Below are positions 20,584 to 31,209 of a stretch of DNA of 39,600 nucleotides, piece after piece. The translations under genes were made by a program, and so were the position numbers. Position 1 is the stretch's first letter, and each line of letters starts with the position of its first letter. The stretch is from Fluviicola sp. (GTDB lineage Bacteria; Bacteroidota; Bacteroidia; Flavobacteriales_D; Crocinitomicaceae): NCBI GenBank assembly GCA_002733985.1, contig NVXP01000012.1, positions 1-39,600 on the forward strand, in the 5' to 3' direction. The notes below the pieces were generated by a model, which was not told the origin of the DNA, did not search any database, and was given only the letters and a program-made list of their open reading frames with translations.

Positions 20584-21870
20584 TTACTTCTCGATTTTGT
20601 TCAGTAGATCAGCAAGGAGTTTTGTTTGCATTTTTCTCGAATAAGACTGTATTGCTACCTTATTTGGTCTGAGATGAACACCTGTTTTTTCAAACTTCTG
20701 ATCTATTAATTGTTTGATGGAAGTATATAATTCGTCCGTGGTAGAGGAACAAATTCCTAAGTTCGTTTCTGTTAAAGTTGACTCAACAATGTCGAAGTCG
20801 TTTGGGTATTGGATAATTGGTTTTTCGAAGCAGAGATATTCGTACAATTTACTCGATGGAATTCCCTTCATGTTTGAATGAGAAATCATCAATAGTGCAT
20901 CTGAATTTGCTTGCAACTGAAGTACTTCTTCCTTTGGGATTCGATCTGTAATTGAAATATTATCCAGAATTGCTCTACCTGAATCTTCGATTCTTTTTTT
21001 CTGAATTGGATCGAAAGCGGCACCTGGGAATTGAAGTAGAATCGGTACTTTATCTTCTGTTATTAATCGTTCAACAACTGCTAAAACATCTTCGATCGGT
21101 TGTGTAGCGTATAAACTACCGTTGTAGGTAATTACGAAGTGGTCAGACTTAAGCGTGCCTTTCGGAACTTCTAGTTCAAATCCATTCAATAATACGTGCC
21201 CTGGACGCTTGACAAAGTTCGAAATCTTATTAACGTAGTAAGGCGAAACAGAGGTGATGCATTCAGCTGATCCGATCCACTTTTTTTCAGATCGAATGGC
21301 CATTTTTTTTACAATTCGACTCAAAAATCCAACACCACTTGTTCCAACAAAGTCACTCGTGTTCCAATCATCTCGATAATCGGCAATCCAATTGATATGC
21401 GTCTTCTTTTTTAATCGATGTCCAAAGGAAAATTGATTGAACGGAAGTCCAGTGATGACTACGGATTGAACATCTTCATTTTCTGCAATCCATTCTTTTG
21501 CTTTGTGATACATGTTCCGAGAAGGAATTGCCTTGAAGGTGAAGTTTTCTGCAACAAGCGATAAAAAGGTAAATGCGCGACTCAATTTTTGAAGAGGGGA
21601 TCCAGAAAATCGTGTGTAAAGTTGATCTCTCAGTGATGCTTTGTAGGGTAAGTAAAATACTTCGTAGCGATCATTTTTCTCGTGGATCACTTCATCTTTA
21701 CTTGAGGTTAAAGCATCTTCAGGGGTTTTTATTTCCTGATCCCAACGTCTGGTAATGATCGTTGGGTAATATCCATGCTCGCTGAGATAATTCGCCCAGC
21801 CTTGGGCTCGCTGTCCAGCGGTTAAGCTACAGGGCGGAAAGAAGTAGGATATGATGAGTACTTTTTTCAA
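20584..21870 (-). CDS. Glycosyltransferase family 4-like
   Basis: MKKVLIISYFFPPCSLTAGQRAQGWANYLSEHGYYPTIIT; FVITYNGSLYATQPIED; MKGIPSSKLYEYLCFEKPI. Confidence 0.85.
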   Translation of the reverse strand: MKKVLIISYFFPPCSLTAGQRAQGWANYLSEHGYYPTIITRRWDQEIKTPEDALTSSKDEVIHEKNDRYEVFYLPYKASLRDQLYTRFSGSPLQKLSRAFTFLSLVAENFTFKAIPSRNMYHKAKEWIAENEDVQSVVITGLPFNQFSFGHRLKKKTHINWIADYRDDWNTSDFVGTSGVGFLSRIVKKMAIRSEKKWIGSAECITSVSPYYVNKISNFVKRPGHVLLNGFELEVPKGTLKSDHFVITYNGSLYATQPIEDVLAVVERLITEDKVPILLQFPGAAFDPIQKKRIEDSGRAILDNISITDRIPKEEVLQLQANSDALLMISHSNMKGIPSSKLYEYLCFEKPIIQYPNDFDIVESTLTETNLGICSSTTDELYTSIKQLIDQKFEKTGVHLRPNKVAIQSYSRKMQTKLLADLLNKIEK

Positions 21871-21931
21871 AAAGCCGATTGGTCAACAATAATGCGTTAA
21901 TTTGTGCTACTAAATTAGTTTAAAATTCGAA

Positions 21932-23155
21932 TTGAAACAGAAGAAACTCATACTATTGACTTCAGAATTTCCCTTTGGAAAAGGAGAAACATTTCTTGAG
22001 ACGGAAATAACTTTTTTGTCTGAGGCGTTTGAGCAGATTCTGATTTATTCATGCGCCACTTCAACTGAGGTTAAGCGTGATCTTCCAGCAAATGTAGATT
22101 GCAAGCTGTTTTCAAGTCAATTAACGAAACGAGATAAGTTATTTTCCCTGGTCGGTTTGTTTTCAAAAGACGTTCGATCCGAGAAAAAACGTGTTACTGA
22201 AGTTTACAAGCGTGAATGGACGAAAGGAATTCGAAATACTGCTTTAGTTTCAATTTTTGTAGGAAATCGCTGGAAGAAGGTATTGGAAAAAGAAATGTTG
22301 AATTCCTCGGGTTTTGACTTAACATTTTATAGTTATTGGTGTACTGATACCGCGATTGGTTTGTCCTTACTCCGTAAAGCTTACCCGTCAGTTAAGGCAT
22401 TCTCTCGAGTGCATCGGTGGGATTTGTATTTTGAAGCAACTACATTTGATTATCAACCTTACCGTGATTTGATTGCGAAGAACCTGACGGGCTTGTTTCC
22501 AATTTCTGATATGGGGGCTCGTTACATAAAGGATGAGTGGAAGGTTCAGCCCAATTCTATTCACGTTTCTCGATTGGGAACACGGGAAACGATTCAGTCC
22601 CAGTCAAAACCGAATAAAAATATCTTAGTCAGCTGCTCGAATGTGGTTCCATTGAAGCGCGTTGAGCTAATTGCTGAGTCATTGAACTTTGTGGATGGAA
22701 TCGAATTGGAATGGTTTCATTTTGGGGATGGACTAGCTTATTCGAAACTTGAAAAACGCACGGAGGAATTGAATGGAGGCCGCATAAAGGTTCATTTGAT
22801 GGGGAGCAAGGAGAATCGCGAGGTTCTAGCTTGGTTTGAGTTAAATTCTCCAAGTTTATTTGTGAATGTGAGTACAACAGAAGGTATTCCTGTTTCGATC
22901 ATGGAGGCGATGTCTTTTGGTACTCCGGTTTTTGCAACAAATGTTGGAGGGACTTCAGAAATTGTAACGAATGAAAACGGTCGACTACTCGATCCACACA
23001 TCACTGCTCAGGAATTGGGTAAGATGATTCAATCATTTTTTCTAATGCAGTATGAGGATCGATCTGAAATGCGCAGGAAAGCATTTGAAACGTGGAATAC
23101 GAAGTACAATGCTTCTACAAATTATACAGCGTTTGTACAGGAAATTTTAAGGTGA
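21932..23155 (+). CDS. Glycosyltransferase family 4-like, TTG start
   Basis: LLTSEFPFGKGETFLETEITFLSEAF; C-terminal VNVSTTEGIPVSIMEAMSFGTPVFATNVGGTSEIV. Confidence 0.85.
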   Translation: MKQKKLILLTSEFPFGKGETFLETEITFLSEAFEQILIYSCATSTEVKRDLPANVDCKLFSSQLTKRDKLFSLVGLFSKDVRSEKKRVTEVYKREWTKGIRNTALVSIFVGNRWKKVLEKEMLNSSGFDLTFYSYWCTDTAIGLSLLRKAYPSVKAFSRVHRWDLYFEATTFDYQPYRDLIAKNLTGLFPISDMGARYIKDEWKVQPNSIHVSRLGTRETIQSQSKPNKNILVSCSNVVPLKRVELIAESLNFVDGIELEWFHFGDGLAYSKLEKRTEELNGGRIKVHLMGSKENREVLAWFELNSPSLFVNVSTTEGIPVSIMEAMSFGTPVFATNVGGTSEIVTNENGRLLDPHITAQELGKMIQSFFLMQYEDRSEMRRKAFETWNTKYNASTNYTAFVQEILR

Positions 23156-23156
23156 T

Positions 23157-24275
23157 TTATCTCCTCGATTTTGAATAAAGCTCAAGTAATTTCTCAACAT
23201 AATTTGCAATGTCAAATTGTTGACTGAAATTTTGTGCGAATTTCCCCATTTCAATTCGTTTGTCAGGATTCTTGATGAGGTATTCTACCTTATCTGCAAG
23301 AATTTTAGTTGATCGTTCCATCACCATGAAGCCATTCTGTCCTTCAATAATTAGATCTCTATTTCCACCACCATCAGTACAAACAATTGGCAAGCCTGCC
23401 GACATTGCTTCCAATAATACCAGTCCAAAAGCTTCATATTTGGCAGTGTGAATATAAAAATCAGCTTGTTTCAAATATGCTTCAGGGTGATCTACATTCC
23501 CATGAAAAAGCACGTTTTCGGTAAGAGAATGTTTTTGAACGTATGCTTCCAATTCACCACGAAGCGATCCTTCACCCAAAAGATCAAGTTTGACATCAAT
23601 TTCACGTTTCTTTAATGTTTCGATGGTTTGAATTGCCAATAATTGTCCCTTTTTATCAACCAAACTGCCAATCATTACAATTCGACCTGTGAGTTCCTTT
23701 CTTATTTCGGAAAAGAATCGTTTTCGATCGATGGCATTGTGAAGAAGGTGAACAGAAATAGCCTTTGGAAGAACTGTTGAAGCGTACTTATGAGTATTGT
23801 TAGAAATAGTAATCGCTTGAACAGTCCGTTGGTCATATGCATTATAGAGAATTTTCTGTTCGTACTTGTCCGTCCATGTTGTCTTTTTTGCAAGTTCAGA
23901 AAATTTGACTCCTCGCAATTGAGTCATGTTGTCATGAAAGTGAACGAAATAATTTGCATCTGGATAATTGATTTGACTCAATACCATTTCTGTTTCAAAT
24001 AAATGCGAATGAATCACATCTGGAGAGAATTGCTCAATTTCTTTTTGAAGTAGAACAACGTCCGAAACCGTTTTTCCAGAAATGGATGGTATCATTAGCG
24101 AAGGAATAACCTTCCAATTGATGTTCTCAGTGAGAAATGAGTACGCATTATCTTTTCGGAAAGTGATCAATAATACTTCGACGTTTGAATTTTTTTGCAA
24201 TTCACCGCATATGTCCAATACAATTCGCTCTGCACCTCCTTTTGACAGATTAGGAATGATATGAATGATTCTCAT
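23157..24275 (-). CDS. Glycosyltransferase family 4
   Basis: MRIIHIIPNLSKGGAERIVLDICGEL; HTAKYEAFGLVLLEAMSAGLPIVCTDGGGNRDLI. Confidence 0.9.
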   Translation of the reverse strand: MRIIHIIPNLSKGGAERIVLDICGELQKNSNVEVLLITFRKDNAYSFLTENINWKVIPSLMIPSISGKTVSDVVLLQKEIEQFSPDVIHSHLFETEMVLSQINYPDANYFVHFHDNMTQLRGVKFSELAKKTTWTDKYEQKILYNAYDQRTVQAITISNNTHKYASTVLPKAISVHLLHNAIDRKRFFSEIRKELTGRIVMIGSLVDKKGQLLAIQTIETLKKREIDVKLDLLGEGSLRGELEAYVQKHSLTENVLFHGNVDHPEAYLKQADFYIHTAKYEAFGLVLLEAMSAGLPIVCTDGGGNRDLIIEGQNGFMVMERSTKILADKVEYLIKNPDKRIEMGKFAQNFSQQFDIANYVEKLLELYSKSRR

Positions 24276-24290
24276 GATTTTGCAATTAAT

Positions 24291-25355
24291 TTAGGTTCCC
24301 AAAAAATCATCCATTCTATCTTTTGCCAAGATATTCAAATGGGCCGAGTATTCCATGCAGCGCTTTGAGAGATAGTCTCTATCATTGAGAACCTCTTGGA
24401 TTTTTTGATAAATGTGCCAACTATCGTCAACTCCTTGAACTACAAGTCGGTCTTTGAGTTCATCATCATAATCGAAAAAGGCACTGGTATATGACGAAAT
24501 ACATGGGACCCCTTGCGAGATACTTTCGGAACAAACTTGACCACCTGATGCTTCGGAAAAAGTAGCATGGAGGTTGACCGTCATTTGTCCGAGCAGTTTA
24601 ATGAAATCGGCATGTTCAATAAAGCCATGAGCGTGAATACGAGAAGGATCACCTAAGTATCCAAGATCTTTTGCGTTTGAAACATGGAGTTGCGAGTTGT
24701 CACACATGAAACCTGCAGTTGCCATGTTGTGGAAGTTTTTCCGGAATGTATCGCTGACCAATGCTCCAATATTCAAGTTGTCGTCAAAGGGTTTTTGCTC
24801 CTGAGAGGGTGGATTGAAATAAATAATCTCTTTGCAATCAAGATTGTGTAGTTTATTTATTGTCAGTGCTAACCCTTTTTTTGCGAAGCCGAGTGTATCA
24901 ATAACTCCAGAAATCCTGCCGTCAATCATTTGTTTGATCGCTCGCTGCTGAAATTCATTTTTAGATAATTCCGCTAGAAAACCATGATAAACGACCTTCA
25001 CCTTGAGCTTAGGGTTCACCTTTTTCGCAGCAACTGAAATAGTGTAAAAATATGGAGCGAAGCCATTAAAGATAAGTTGGTCAAATTTTAGTTCGCCAAT
25101 GTGTTCTCCAATGGCAATTTGACTTTCTTCCGAAAGAAGGCTGTTCGAATAATACTGCGGTAACTCGATCCAATTGTTAGGGAATAGAGAAATCCCTGCC
25201 GATTTCACTCCTTGCCAAGAATAATCTGTGTTTTGGGCGAGTAATGTGAAGATTGAATGTGTTTTACGTAATTCGGTGAGCTGTGATTTCACATCGTCGC
25301 GTAAAGTTGGATCGTTCTTCTTGAATTTTAACTCTTCTCGTAGTTTTCTAATCAT
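24291..25355 (-). CDS. Glycosyltransferase-like protein
   Basis: C-terminal GT-B-like segment VNLHATFSEASGGQVCSESISQGVPCISSYTSAFFDYDD; 8-nt overlap with the upstream GT2 gene. Confidence 0.65.
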   Translation of the reverse strand: MIRKLREELKFKKNDPTLRDDVKSQLTELRKTHSIFTLLAQNTDYSWQGVKSAGISLFPNNWIELPQYYSNSLLSEESQIAIGEHIGELKFDQLIFNGFAPYFYTISVAAKKVNPKLKVKVVYHGFLAELSKNEFQQRAIKQMIDGRISGVIDTLGFAKKGLALTINKLHNLDCKEIIYFNPPSQEQKPFDDNLNIGALVSDTFRKNFHNMATAGFMCDNSQLHVSNAKDLGYLGDPSRIHAHGFIEHADFIKLLGQMTVNLHATFSEASGGQVCSESISQGVPCISSYTSAFFDYDDELKDRLVVQGVDDSWHIYQKIQEVLNDRDYLSKRCMEYSAHLNILAKDRMDDFLGT

Positions 25356-26361
25356 AGCAATTAATAACGAATGAACGTTTGTCTGAATGTTTTCGTTTGA
25401 ATAGGATTTGGAAGCTATATTTCTTTAAAATTTCGAAAATCCATTTACGATGTGTCTTTTGTGAAATTGCGTATTCTGAAAGTTCTTTTCCTCTGAGCTT
25501 AGCAAGAAAATGAAGAACTCCGTCGAGCACTTGGTTCTTGAAGATAACATTTAAAGTTATAAGTGTGTACCAGAACCCACGTGTTTTCCGAAGGTAGAGC
25601 CAATCGGATGCCATCACCTGTTGTACTTTTTGTTTCCGACCATCTGAACTTGCACTTCCATAGTGGATCAACTCTTGCTCGCTCCAATGATGAAATTTCA
25701 TTCCTGATTTAGACGCTCGCCAACACCATTCCGTATCTTCTCCATAGAGAAAGAAATCTTCGTCAAAGAACAACTCCTTTTCTAGAACAGCAGACCGATC
25801 CATGAGTAAAAAGGCACCGTTGATCCAAGCTACCTCTCCCGAGATATAATGTGCGGTCTTTTGATCCTCTTTTCCTGTGAATTTCTTCTTGAAAAGACGT
25901 TCGATAAGCAAGATGTAAAACGCATTTGCTCTAATTTCTCTTGCCAATCCTGGGAATTTCAGACGTAATGTTTCTTGATAACTTCCATCTTCATTCACTA
26001 AGCGCGTTCCGAGTATAGTCGAACTTGGATTAGATAAAGACCTATGGTACTTCAAACAATGTGAAACCGTGTTTTTTTCTTTTACGATTACATCCGAGTT
26101 GAGCAGAAGAATGTGTTCTCCTAAAGCTACTTTAATCCCCGCATTGTTTGCTCTCCCGAAACCACTGTTGTAACCCATTTGGATCCATTTCAGCGATGGG
26201 AAGATCTTTCTCAACTCACTTTCAGCTTCATCTTCTGAATGATTGTCGACTACAATGATTTCATAGTCCAAATCGAGTTCATTCTCAACAATTGAGTGCA
26301 CACAGCCTTTAATCAGTTCCTGATTTTTGTAGTTAACGATTACAATAGAGAGTTGAGGCAT
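25348..26361 (-). CDS. Glycosyltransferase family 2 (rhamnosyltransferase-like)
   Basis: MPQLSIVIVNYKNQELIKGCVHSIVENE, IIVVDNHSEDEAE, GYNSGFGRANNAGI, LLLNSDVIV, DEDFFLYGEDTEWCWRASKSG. Confidence 0.92.
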   Translation of the reverse strand: MPQLSIVIVNYKNQELIKGCVHSIVENELDLDYEIIVVDNHSEDEAESELRKIFPSLKWIQMGYNSGFGRANNAGIKVALGEHILLLNSDVIVKEKNTVSHCLKYHRSLSNPSSTILGTRLVNEDGSYQETLRLKFPGLAREIRANAFYILLIERLFKKKFTGKEDQKTAHYISGEVAWINGAFLLMDRSAVLEKELFFDEDFFLYGEDTEWCWRASKSGMKFHHWSEQELIHYGSASSDGRKQKVQQVMASDWLYLRKTRGFWYTLITLNVIFKNQVLDGVLHFLAKLRGKELSEYAISQKTHRKWIFEILKKYSFQILFKRKHSDKRSFVINCYD

Positions 26362-26512
26362 AATACGATCTAAAAATCAAACAAAATTACCGATTCTACT
26401 TGATTAATACTGAGATCAGTCCATTAATTTGAATGCGATTTTGATTCAAATAATGTACTAACAAATCTGCAAATGAAGAAGCTATCTCGAAATTCTTCTA
26501 ACTTTAGATCAT

Positions 26513-27655
26513 ATGGAACGAATTAAAATTCCCTTTAATAAACCCCACCTTACAGGTAAAGAAACTGACTATATCTTGGATGCGGTATCTTCAGGGAAGA
26601 TTTCTGGGAATGGCAGTCACACCAAAAAATGCCAACAGTTTTTTGAGGAGAAATACCATTTTAAAAAATGCCTACTCACGACTTCCTGTACGGATGCTTT
26701 GGAGATGGCGGCAATTTTAACTGATATTGAGCAGGGAGATGAGGTGATTTTACCTTCGTTTACCTTTGCATCCTCCGCAACTGCGTTCGTTCTACGTGGA
26801 GCTAAATTGGTTTTTGCTGATAGCGGAGATGAGAGTCCTAATATGGATGCTCAGCGAATTGAATCGTTGATTACGCCGAAAACAAAAGTGATTGTAGTCG
26901 TTCACTATGCTGGTATTGCCTGTGATATGGGGGTGATTATGAATATCGCGGAACGTCATTCAATTTTTGTTGTGGAAGATGCTGCCCAGAGTATCGATAG
27001 TTATTATCAAGATAAGCCACTCGGAGGAATTGGGCATTTAGGAGCCTTTTCTTTTCATGAAACCAAAAATGTAATAAGTGGAGAAGGTGGGATGCTGGTC
27101 ATCAATGATGAAAGATTTATTAATCGTGCAGAGGTTATTTGGGAGAAAGGAACGAATCGTTCAGCATTTTTTCGGGGAGAAATTGATAAATACGATTGGG
27201 TAGATATTGGATCGTCCTTTTTGCCATCAGAAGTCATCGCGGCGTTTCTATATGCTCAATTGGAGAATTTAGAGGATATCCAGAATAGACGAATGCAAAT
27301 TTGGAACTTGTATCAGGCTAAATTATCACCTGTTTGCTTGGAGAAAAATATCGGTTTACCACATATCCCAAGTTATGCCAGCAATAACGCGCATATTTTT
27401 TACTTGATTATGCCAAATCAAGCATCGCGGGAACGACTAATCGATGGTTTAGGGAAGCACAATATTCTTGCAGTTTTTCACTATCAATCCTTGCACAAAA
27501 GTGACTTTTACATTGGTAAGGGAGATGACCGTGTATTGGCTAATTCTGATCGGTATACAAATTGTCTTGTGCGACTTCCTGTGTATTATTCACTCTCAGA
27601 AAGTGAGCAAAATTTCGTGATTGAAAAGCTGATTGGAATAATTAAAGGTTTATAG
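26513..27655 (+). CDS. rffA: DegT/DnrJ/EryC1 aminotransferase, RffA/WecE-like (dTDP-4-amino-4,6-dideoxygalactose transaminase)
   Basis: IKIPFNKPHLTGKETDYILDAVSSGKISGNG, TSCTDALEMAA, EVILPSFTFASSATAFVLRGA, VEDAAQ, AFSFHETKNVISGEGG. Confidence 0.85.
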   Translation: MERIKIPFNKPHLTGKETDYILDAVSSGKISGNGSHTKKCQQFFEEKYHFKKCLLTTSCTDALEMAAILTDIEQGDEVILPSFTFASSATAFVLRGAKLVFADSGDESPNMDAQRIESLITPKTKVIVVVHYAGIACDMGVIMNIAERHSIFVVEDAAQSIDSYYQDKPLGGIGHLGAFSFHETKNVISGEGGMLVINDERFINRAEVIWEKGTNRSAFFRGEIDKYDWVDIGSSFLPSEVIAAFLYAQLENLEDIQNRRMQIWNLYQAKLSPVCLEKNIGLPHIPSYASNNAHIFYLIMPNQASRERLIDGLGKHNILAVFHYQSLHKSDFYIGKGDDRVLANSDRYTNCLVRLPVYYSLSESEQNFVIEKLIGIIKGL

Positions 27656-27705
27656 GACGCATTATTACCTCTAGAATCACTCCGAAACCAGGTAATCATT
27701 CATTT

Positions 27706-28884
27706 CTACATTGATTGAAGAAAGTAATTTTCCAAGGCCTGAATATTCTTCTTTGCGTTGTGTTCTGTTTGAATGAAATCATGGATTTTTTCACTCTCTA
27801 TTTGCAGGCGCTCTTGACTAGAAATTACTTCGGAGCTACATTCAACAAAGGATTCTAAATCATTGAATACATTTAATCGCTCATCTATTTTTGATGGATC
27901 GTGTTTATCGATATTGAAAAAAGTCACAGGCAAGCCATAACTTGAAATTTCAATGCTCGAATAGCCCAATGTCGAGTTCCCAATGTTCATCCAGCCCATG
28001 GTGATTTTATCTGTCTCAATGGATGTTTTTAAGTCGGGTACATGTCCTTTGAATTCCAAGGCATGTGAAATGCCTAAGATCTGTGCCGTTTGAGTATAAA
28101 ACTGAAGAAATTGATCAGTCATGGATTTCCCGTAGAAGTACATTTTTGCCTTTGGTATTCGCTTCAATAACAATTGAAAAGCGAATAAAAACATGATAGT
28201 AGGTTGATCGTAATTGATCCGAGAGAAAACGCCAATTATTGGGTTTTCTGTCGTTGATTTGTAGTTGTTTTTTCGATCCGATAAATCAAGAATCAATGGA
28301 AATTGAAAGAAATCGATGTTTGGTTCAGTGATGTGCTCAAATGCTGTTTCACATACATGTTCCTTTTGATTCTCAATCATCGTAACAAATCGATACGGTC
28401 GGTCGGGAAGATTCAAGTATGGGTTTTCCAGGTACTGAATGTTTATGCTTAATAGGTGAATCACCAAATTGGGGATGGACACGAATACATCAGAAAAACG
28501 GTTGAATACTTCAATTTTAATGATCGAAAGAAGATCAAACCCTTCCAGTCTTTTCTGTAATTGGGCTTCAGAGCGTTTTTTTATCTCTCCTTTGCGACCT
28601 GTGAAATTCATCCAGCGATAGCTCAAGGAATTGAGTACTTTTCGTTTGATTTTTGAATCAACTTCTGGATGTAAATCGCCAAGTTGAAAATCGGTGATTT
28701 CGATTCCAAGATCTGAAATCAATGGAACGTAGTAGTTGTTAGAATCATCTAGAGGATAAGTACAAATTACCGAACATTCAAATTTCGTGCGATCAATTGC
28801 TTTGAGTATTTCATACAGGTATCTTTCGGCACCATGCTGAGCAAGTGTATCTACGACAAACAGTATTTTTTTAGCCTGATCCAT
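27706..28884 (-). CDS. Glycosyltransferase family 4-like
   Basis: KKILFVVDTLAQHGAERYLYEILKAIDRTKFE; IGVFSRINYDQPTIMFLFAFQLLLKRIPKAKMYFYG. Confidence 0.75.
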   Translation of the reverse strand: MDQAKKILFVVDTLAQHGAERYLYEILKAIDRTKFECSVICTYPLDDSNNYYVPLISDLGIEITDFQLGDLHPEVDSKIKRKVLNSLSYRWMNFTGRKGEIKKRSEAQLQKRLEGFDLLSIIKIEVFNRFSDVFVSIPNLVIHLLSINIQYLENPYLNLPDRPYRFVTMIENQKEHVCETAFEHITEPNIDFFQFPLILDLSDRKNNYKSTTENPIIGVFSRINYDQPTIMFLFAFQLLLKRIPKAKMYFYGKSMTDQFLQFYTQTAQILGISHALEFKGHVPDLKTSIETDKITMGWMNIGNSTLGYSSIEISSYGLPVTFFNIDKHDPSKIDERLNVFNDLESFVECSSEVISSQERLQIESEKIHDFIQTEHNAKKNIQALENYFLQSM

Positions 28885-29987
28885 TAGTACTTGTTCATTT
28901 TTTCGATAACGTACGAAACTTGTTCGTCGGATAAGCTCGAATTAAGCGGTAAACTGACAACTTCTTCATGGATTTTCTCTGTAATCGGGAAGGAAAGTGC
29001 ATTCCACTCTTTAAAACATTCCTGCTTATGCGGTGCAATTGGGTAGTGGATTAACGTCTGAATTTCGCACTTAGCTAGATACTGGATCAAACCATTGCGA
29101 TCTTCTGTTCGAATGACAAATAAATGCCACGCATGACTCGATTCATTTCCCCTGAGTTGAGGAAGTTGAATTCTATCGTTTTTAATCTCGTTTCGATAGC
29201 GTTGTGACTGTTTTCTACGGATTTCAGTTTCTTGGTCAAGTGTTTCCAGTTTAACCGAAAGAACTGCTGCTTGAATTTCATCCATACGACTATTGAAACC
29301 AAGGTATTTGTGGTGATACTTTTCAGTTGATCCGTAATTCCGAATCGAAGAGATAATCTCTGCTAGATCCGAGTTGTTGGTTGTAACAGCACCAGCATCA
29401 CCATATGCACCGAGATTCTTTCCTGGGTAAAAACTAAATGCCGCAGCATCTGATAAGTTTCCCGCTCGTTTCTTTTCCCACATGGCGCCATGTGCTTGTG
29501 CGGCATCTTCTATCAATAATAAATTATGTTCCGTAGCGATTTTCTGGAGCGTATCCATGTCGGCCAATTGGCCATAAAGATGTACTGCTAAAATCGCTTT
29601 TGTTTTTGGCTTTAACTTTTCCTCAATTAAGTGAGGATTTATATTGAACGTGGAATCGTTTGGTTCGACAAGAATAGGAACTAAGCCTGCCCGTTGAATG
29701 GCAATTATTGAGGCAATGAACGTGTTTGCTGGAACAATGACTTCATCTCCTGCCTTGAGCTTTCCAAGTTCTTTGTATCCTTCGAAAATAAGAATTAGAG
29801 CATCCAAACCACTAGCAACACCGATTGCATGTTTCGTTCCACAGTAGTCCGCCCATTGTTTTTCAAATTCATCAAGTTCCTTTCCTAGAAGGTACCATCC
29901 ACTATCAAGAATTTTAGCTATTCGCTCCTTGATAGCAGCAGAGAACGGTTCATTAATTTTATTCAGTTTGAGAAACGGAATTTCCAT
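28884..29987 (-). CDS. DegT/DnrJ/EryC1 aminotransferase, FdtB/QdtB-like
   Basis: [73 protein letters not shown]; neighbours an FdtA-like gene. Confidence 0.88.
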   Translation of the reverse strand: MEIPFLKLNKINEPFSAAIKERIAKILDSGWYLLGKELDEFEKQWADYCGTKHAIGVASGLDALILIFEGYKELGKLKAGDEVIVPANTFIASIIAIQRAGLVPILVEPNDSTFNINPHLIEEKLKPKTKAILAVHLYGQLADMDTLQKIATEHNLLLIEDAAQAHGAMWEKKRAGNLSDAAAFSFYPGKNLGAYGDAGAVTTNNSDLAEIISSIRNYGSTEKYHHKYLGFNSRMDEIQAAVLSVKLETLDQETEIRRKQSQRYRNEIKNDRIQLPQLRGNESSHAWHLFVIRTEDRNGLIQYLAKCEIQTLIHYPIAPHKQECFKEWNALSFPITEKIHEEVVSLPLNSSLSDEQVSYVIEKMNKY

Positions 29988-30028
29988 AGATTTATGATTA
30001 ACAGGGGGGGATATTTTATGAAGTGAAG

Positions 30029-30808
30029 TTAAAGATCATAATCATTTTGCTCCTTCGCCCACTTTTCAAATCCCATTTCACTCCAGGGCATTCCTCTGTC
30101 AAATCGTTCAGGCCAAGGGTATTGTGTGCCACCATCCTTTTTGTTTTTGATCTCCCGAACGTCTTTGATTTTTTTCGCAGGATTACCAACAACTAAGGAG
30201 TATGGATCAACGTCGTGACTAACAATGCTCCCTGCACCAACCAAAGCGTGTTTTCCAACCTTAACTCCAGGCAACAAGACACTCGACACTGCTATTTGGG
30301 CAAAATTGTCAATGATCGGCCCTATACATAAATTAGAGGGAGGAGTCGGGTCATTTGTTAGAATAACATAGGGATAGATAAAAACAAAATGACCTAAAGA
30401 AGATCCTTGTCCAACGTGAACATTGCTGTGTAACCAATTATAATCTCCAAATGTACAATGTCCTTGAATATCTGAAAGTGTTCCCACCCGACAGTGTTTA
30501 CCAAAGATAGATTTTTCGCGAATCGTAACCCGATGGCCAGTACTAAAGTACTCACCAAAAGTTGAACCAGCATATAGAATGCAATGACTCCGTATTATGC
30601 TGTTATTTTCAATAATTGTTTTGGGATTCTCGTAAGTTTCGTCAAAATAATAATCGTTTAAGGGTTCTCCGATTACACAATCATTGGCAATAATGGAATT
30701 GTCACCAATCTCGACATTAGCGTAAATAGTACTATTGTCACCAATTTTGACATTTGATCCAATTATCGCATTCGCGCTGATATTTGTATTTCTACCGTTA
30801 AACTTCAC
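30029..30808 (-). CDS. Left-handed beta-helix (hexapeptide repeat) acyltransferase
   Basis: Hexapeptide repeats from the N-terminus ([29 protein letters not shown]...) ending [13 protein letters not shown]. Confidence 0.85.
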   Translation of the reverse strand: MKFNGRNTNISANAIIGSNVKIGDNSTIYANVEIGDNSIIANDCVIGEPLNDYYFDETYENPKTIIENNSIIRSHCILYAGSTFGEYFSTGHRVTIREKSIFGKHCRVGTLSDIQGHCTFGDYNWLHSNVHVGQGSSLGHFVFIYPYVILTNDPTPPSNLCIGPIIDNFAQIAVSSVLLPGVKVGKHALVGAGSIVSHDVDPYSLVVGNPAKKIKDVREIKNKKDGGTQYPWPERFDRGMPWSEMGFEKWAKEQNDYDL

Positions 30809-30810
30809 AA

Positions 30811-31209
30811 TTAAATTTTCTTAAAAACAGAATAATCTCTAATATAGTCGTTTTCATCGTATTTATCAGATGCTAAACAGAGAAGTACAGCACTGTGTGA
30901 GAAACGTATTGTTCTCCAATAGCCTTCGGGGATGAATATTCCTTTTTCAGGGGAGTCTAATACAAATTCGTATGTGTTTCCGTCTCGATCTTCCAGTTTA
31001 AAGTCAATTACTCCACAAACCGCAACAATGATTTGTTTGAGTGATTTATGTGCGTGATTTCCTCTGATAACATGATTCGGAGTGAAATAGGTCCAATAAA
31101 CACGATTGATTTTGAATGGAACTAAATCTTGATATTCAGCTATACTAATATAACCGATGTCAGGTTGACCGATAGAGGAAAATTCAATATATCTGGGTGA
31201 ATCAATCAT
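30811..31209 (-). CDS. FdtA/QdtA-like dTDP-4-keto-6-deoxyhexose 3,4-ketoisomerase (WxcM-like cupin); ATG start at 31209 proposed
   Basis: YWTYFTPNHVIRGNHAHKSLKQIIVAVCGVIDFKLEDRDG...GIFIPEGYWRTI. The listed 31227 start is a TTG inside the upstream gene. Confidence 0.85.
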   Translation of the reverse strand: MIDSPRYIEFSSIGQPDIGYISIAEYQDLVPFKINRVYWTYFTPNHVIRGNHAHKSLKQIIVAVCGVIDFKLEDRDGNTYEFVLDSPEKGIFIPEGYWRTIRFSHSAVLLCLASDKYDENDYIRDYSVFKKI

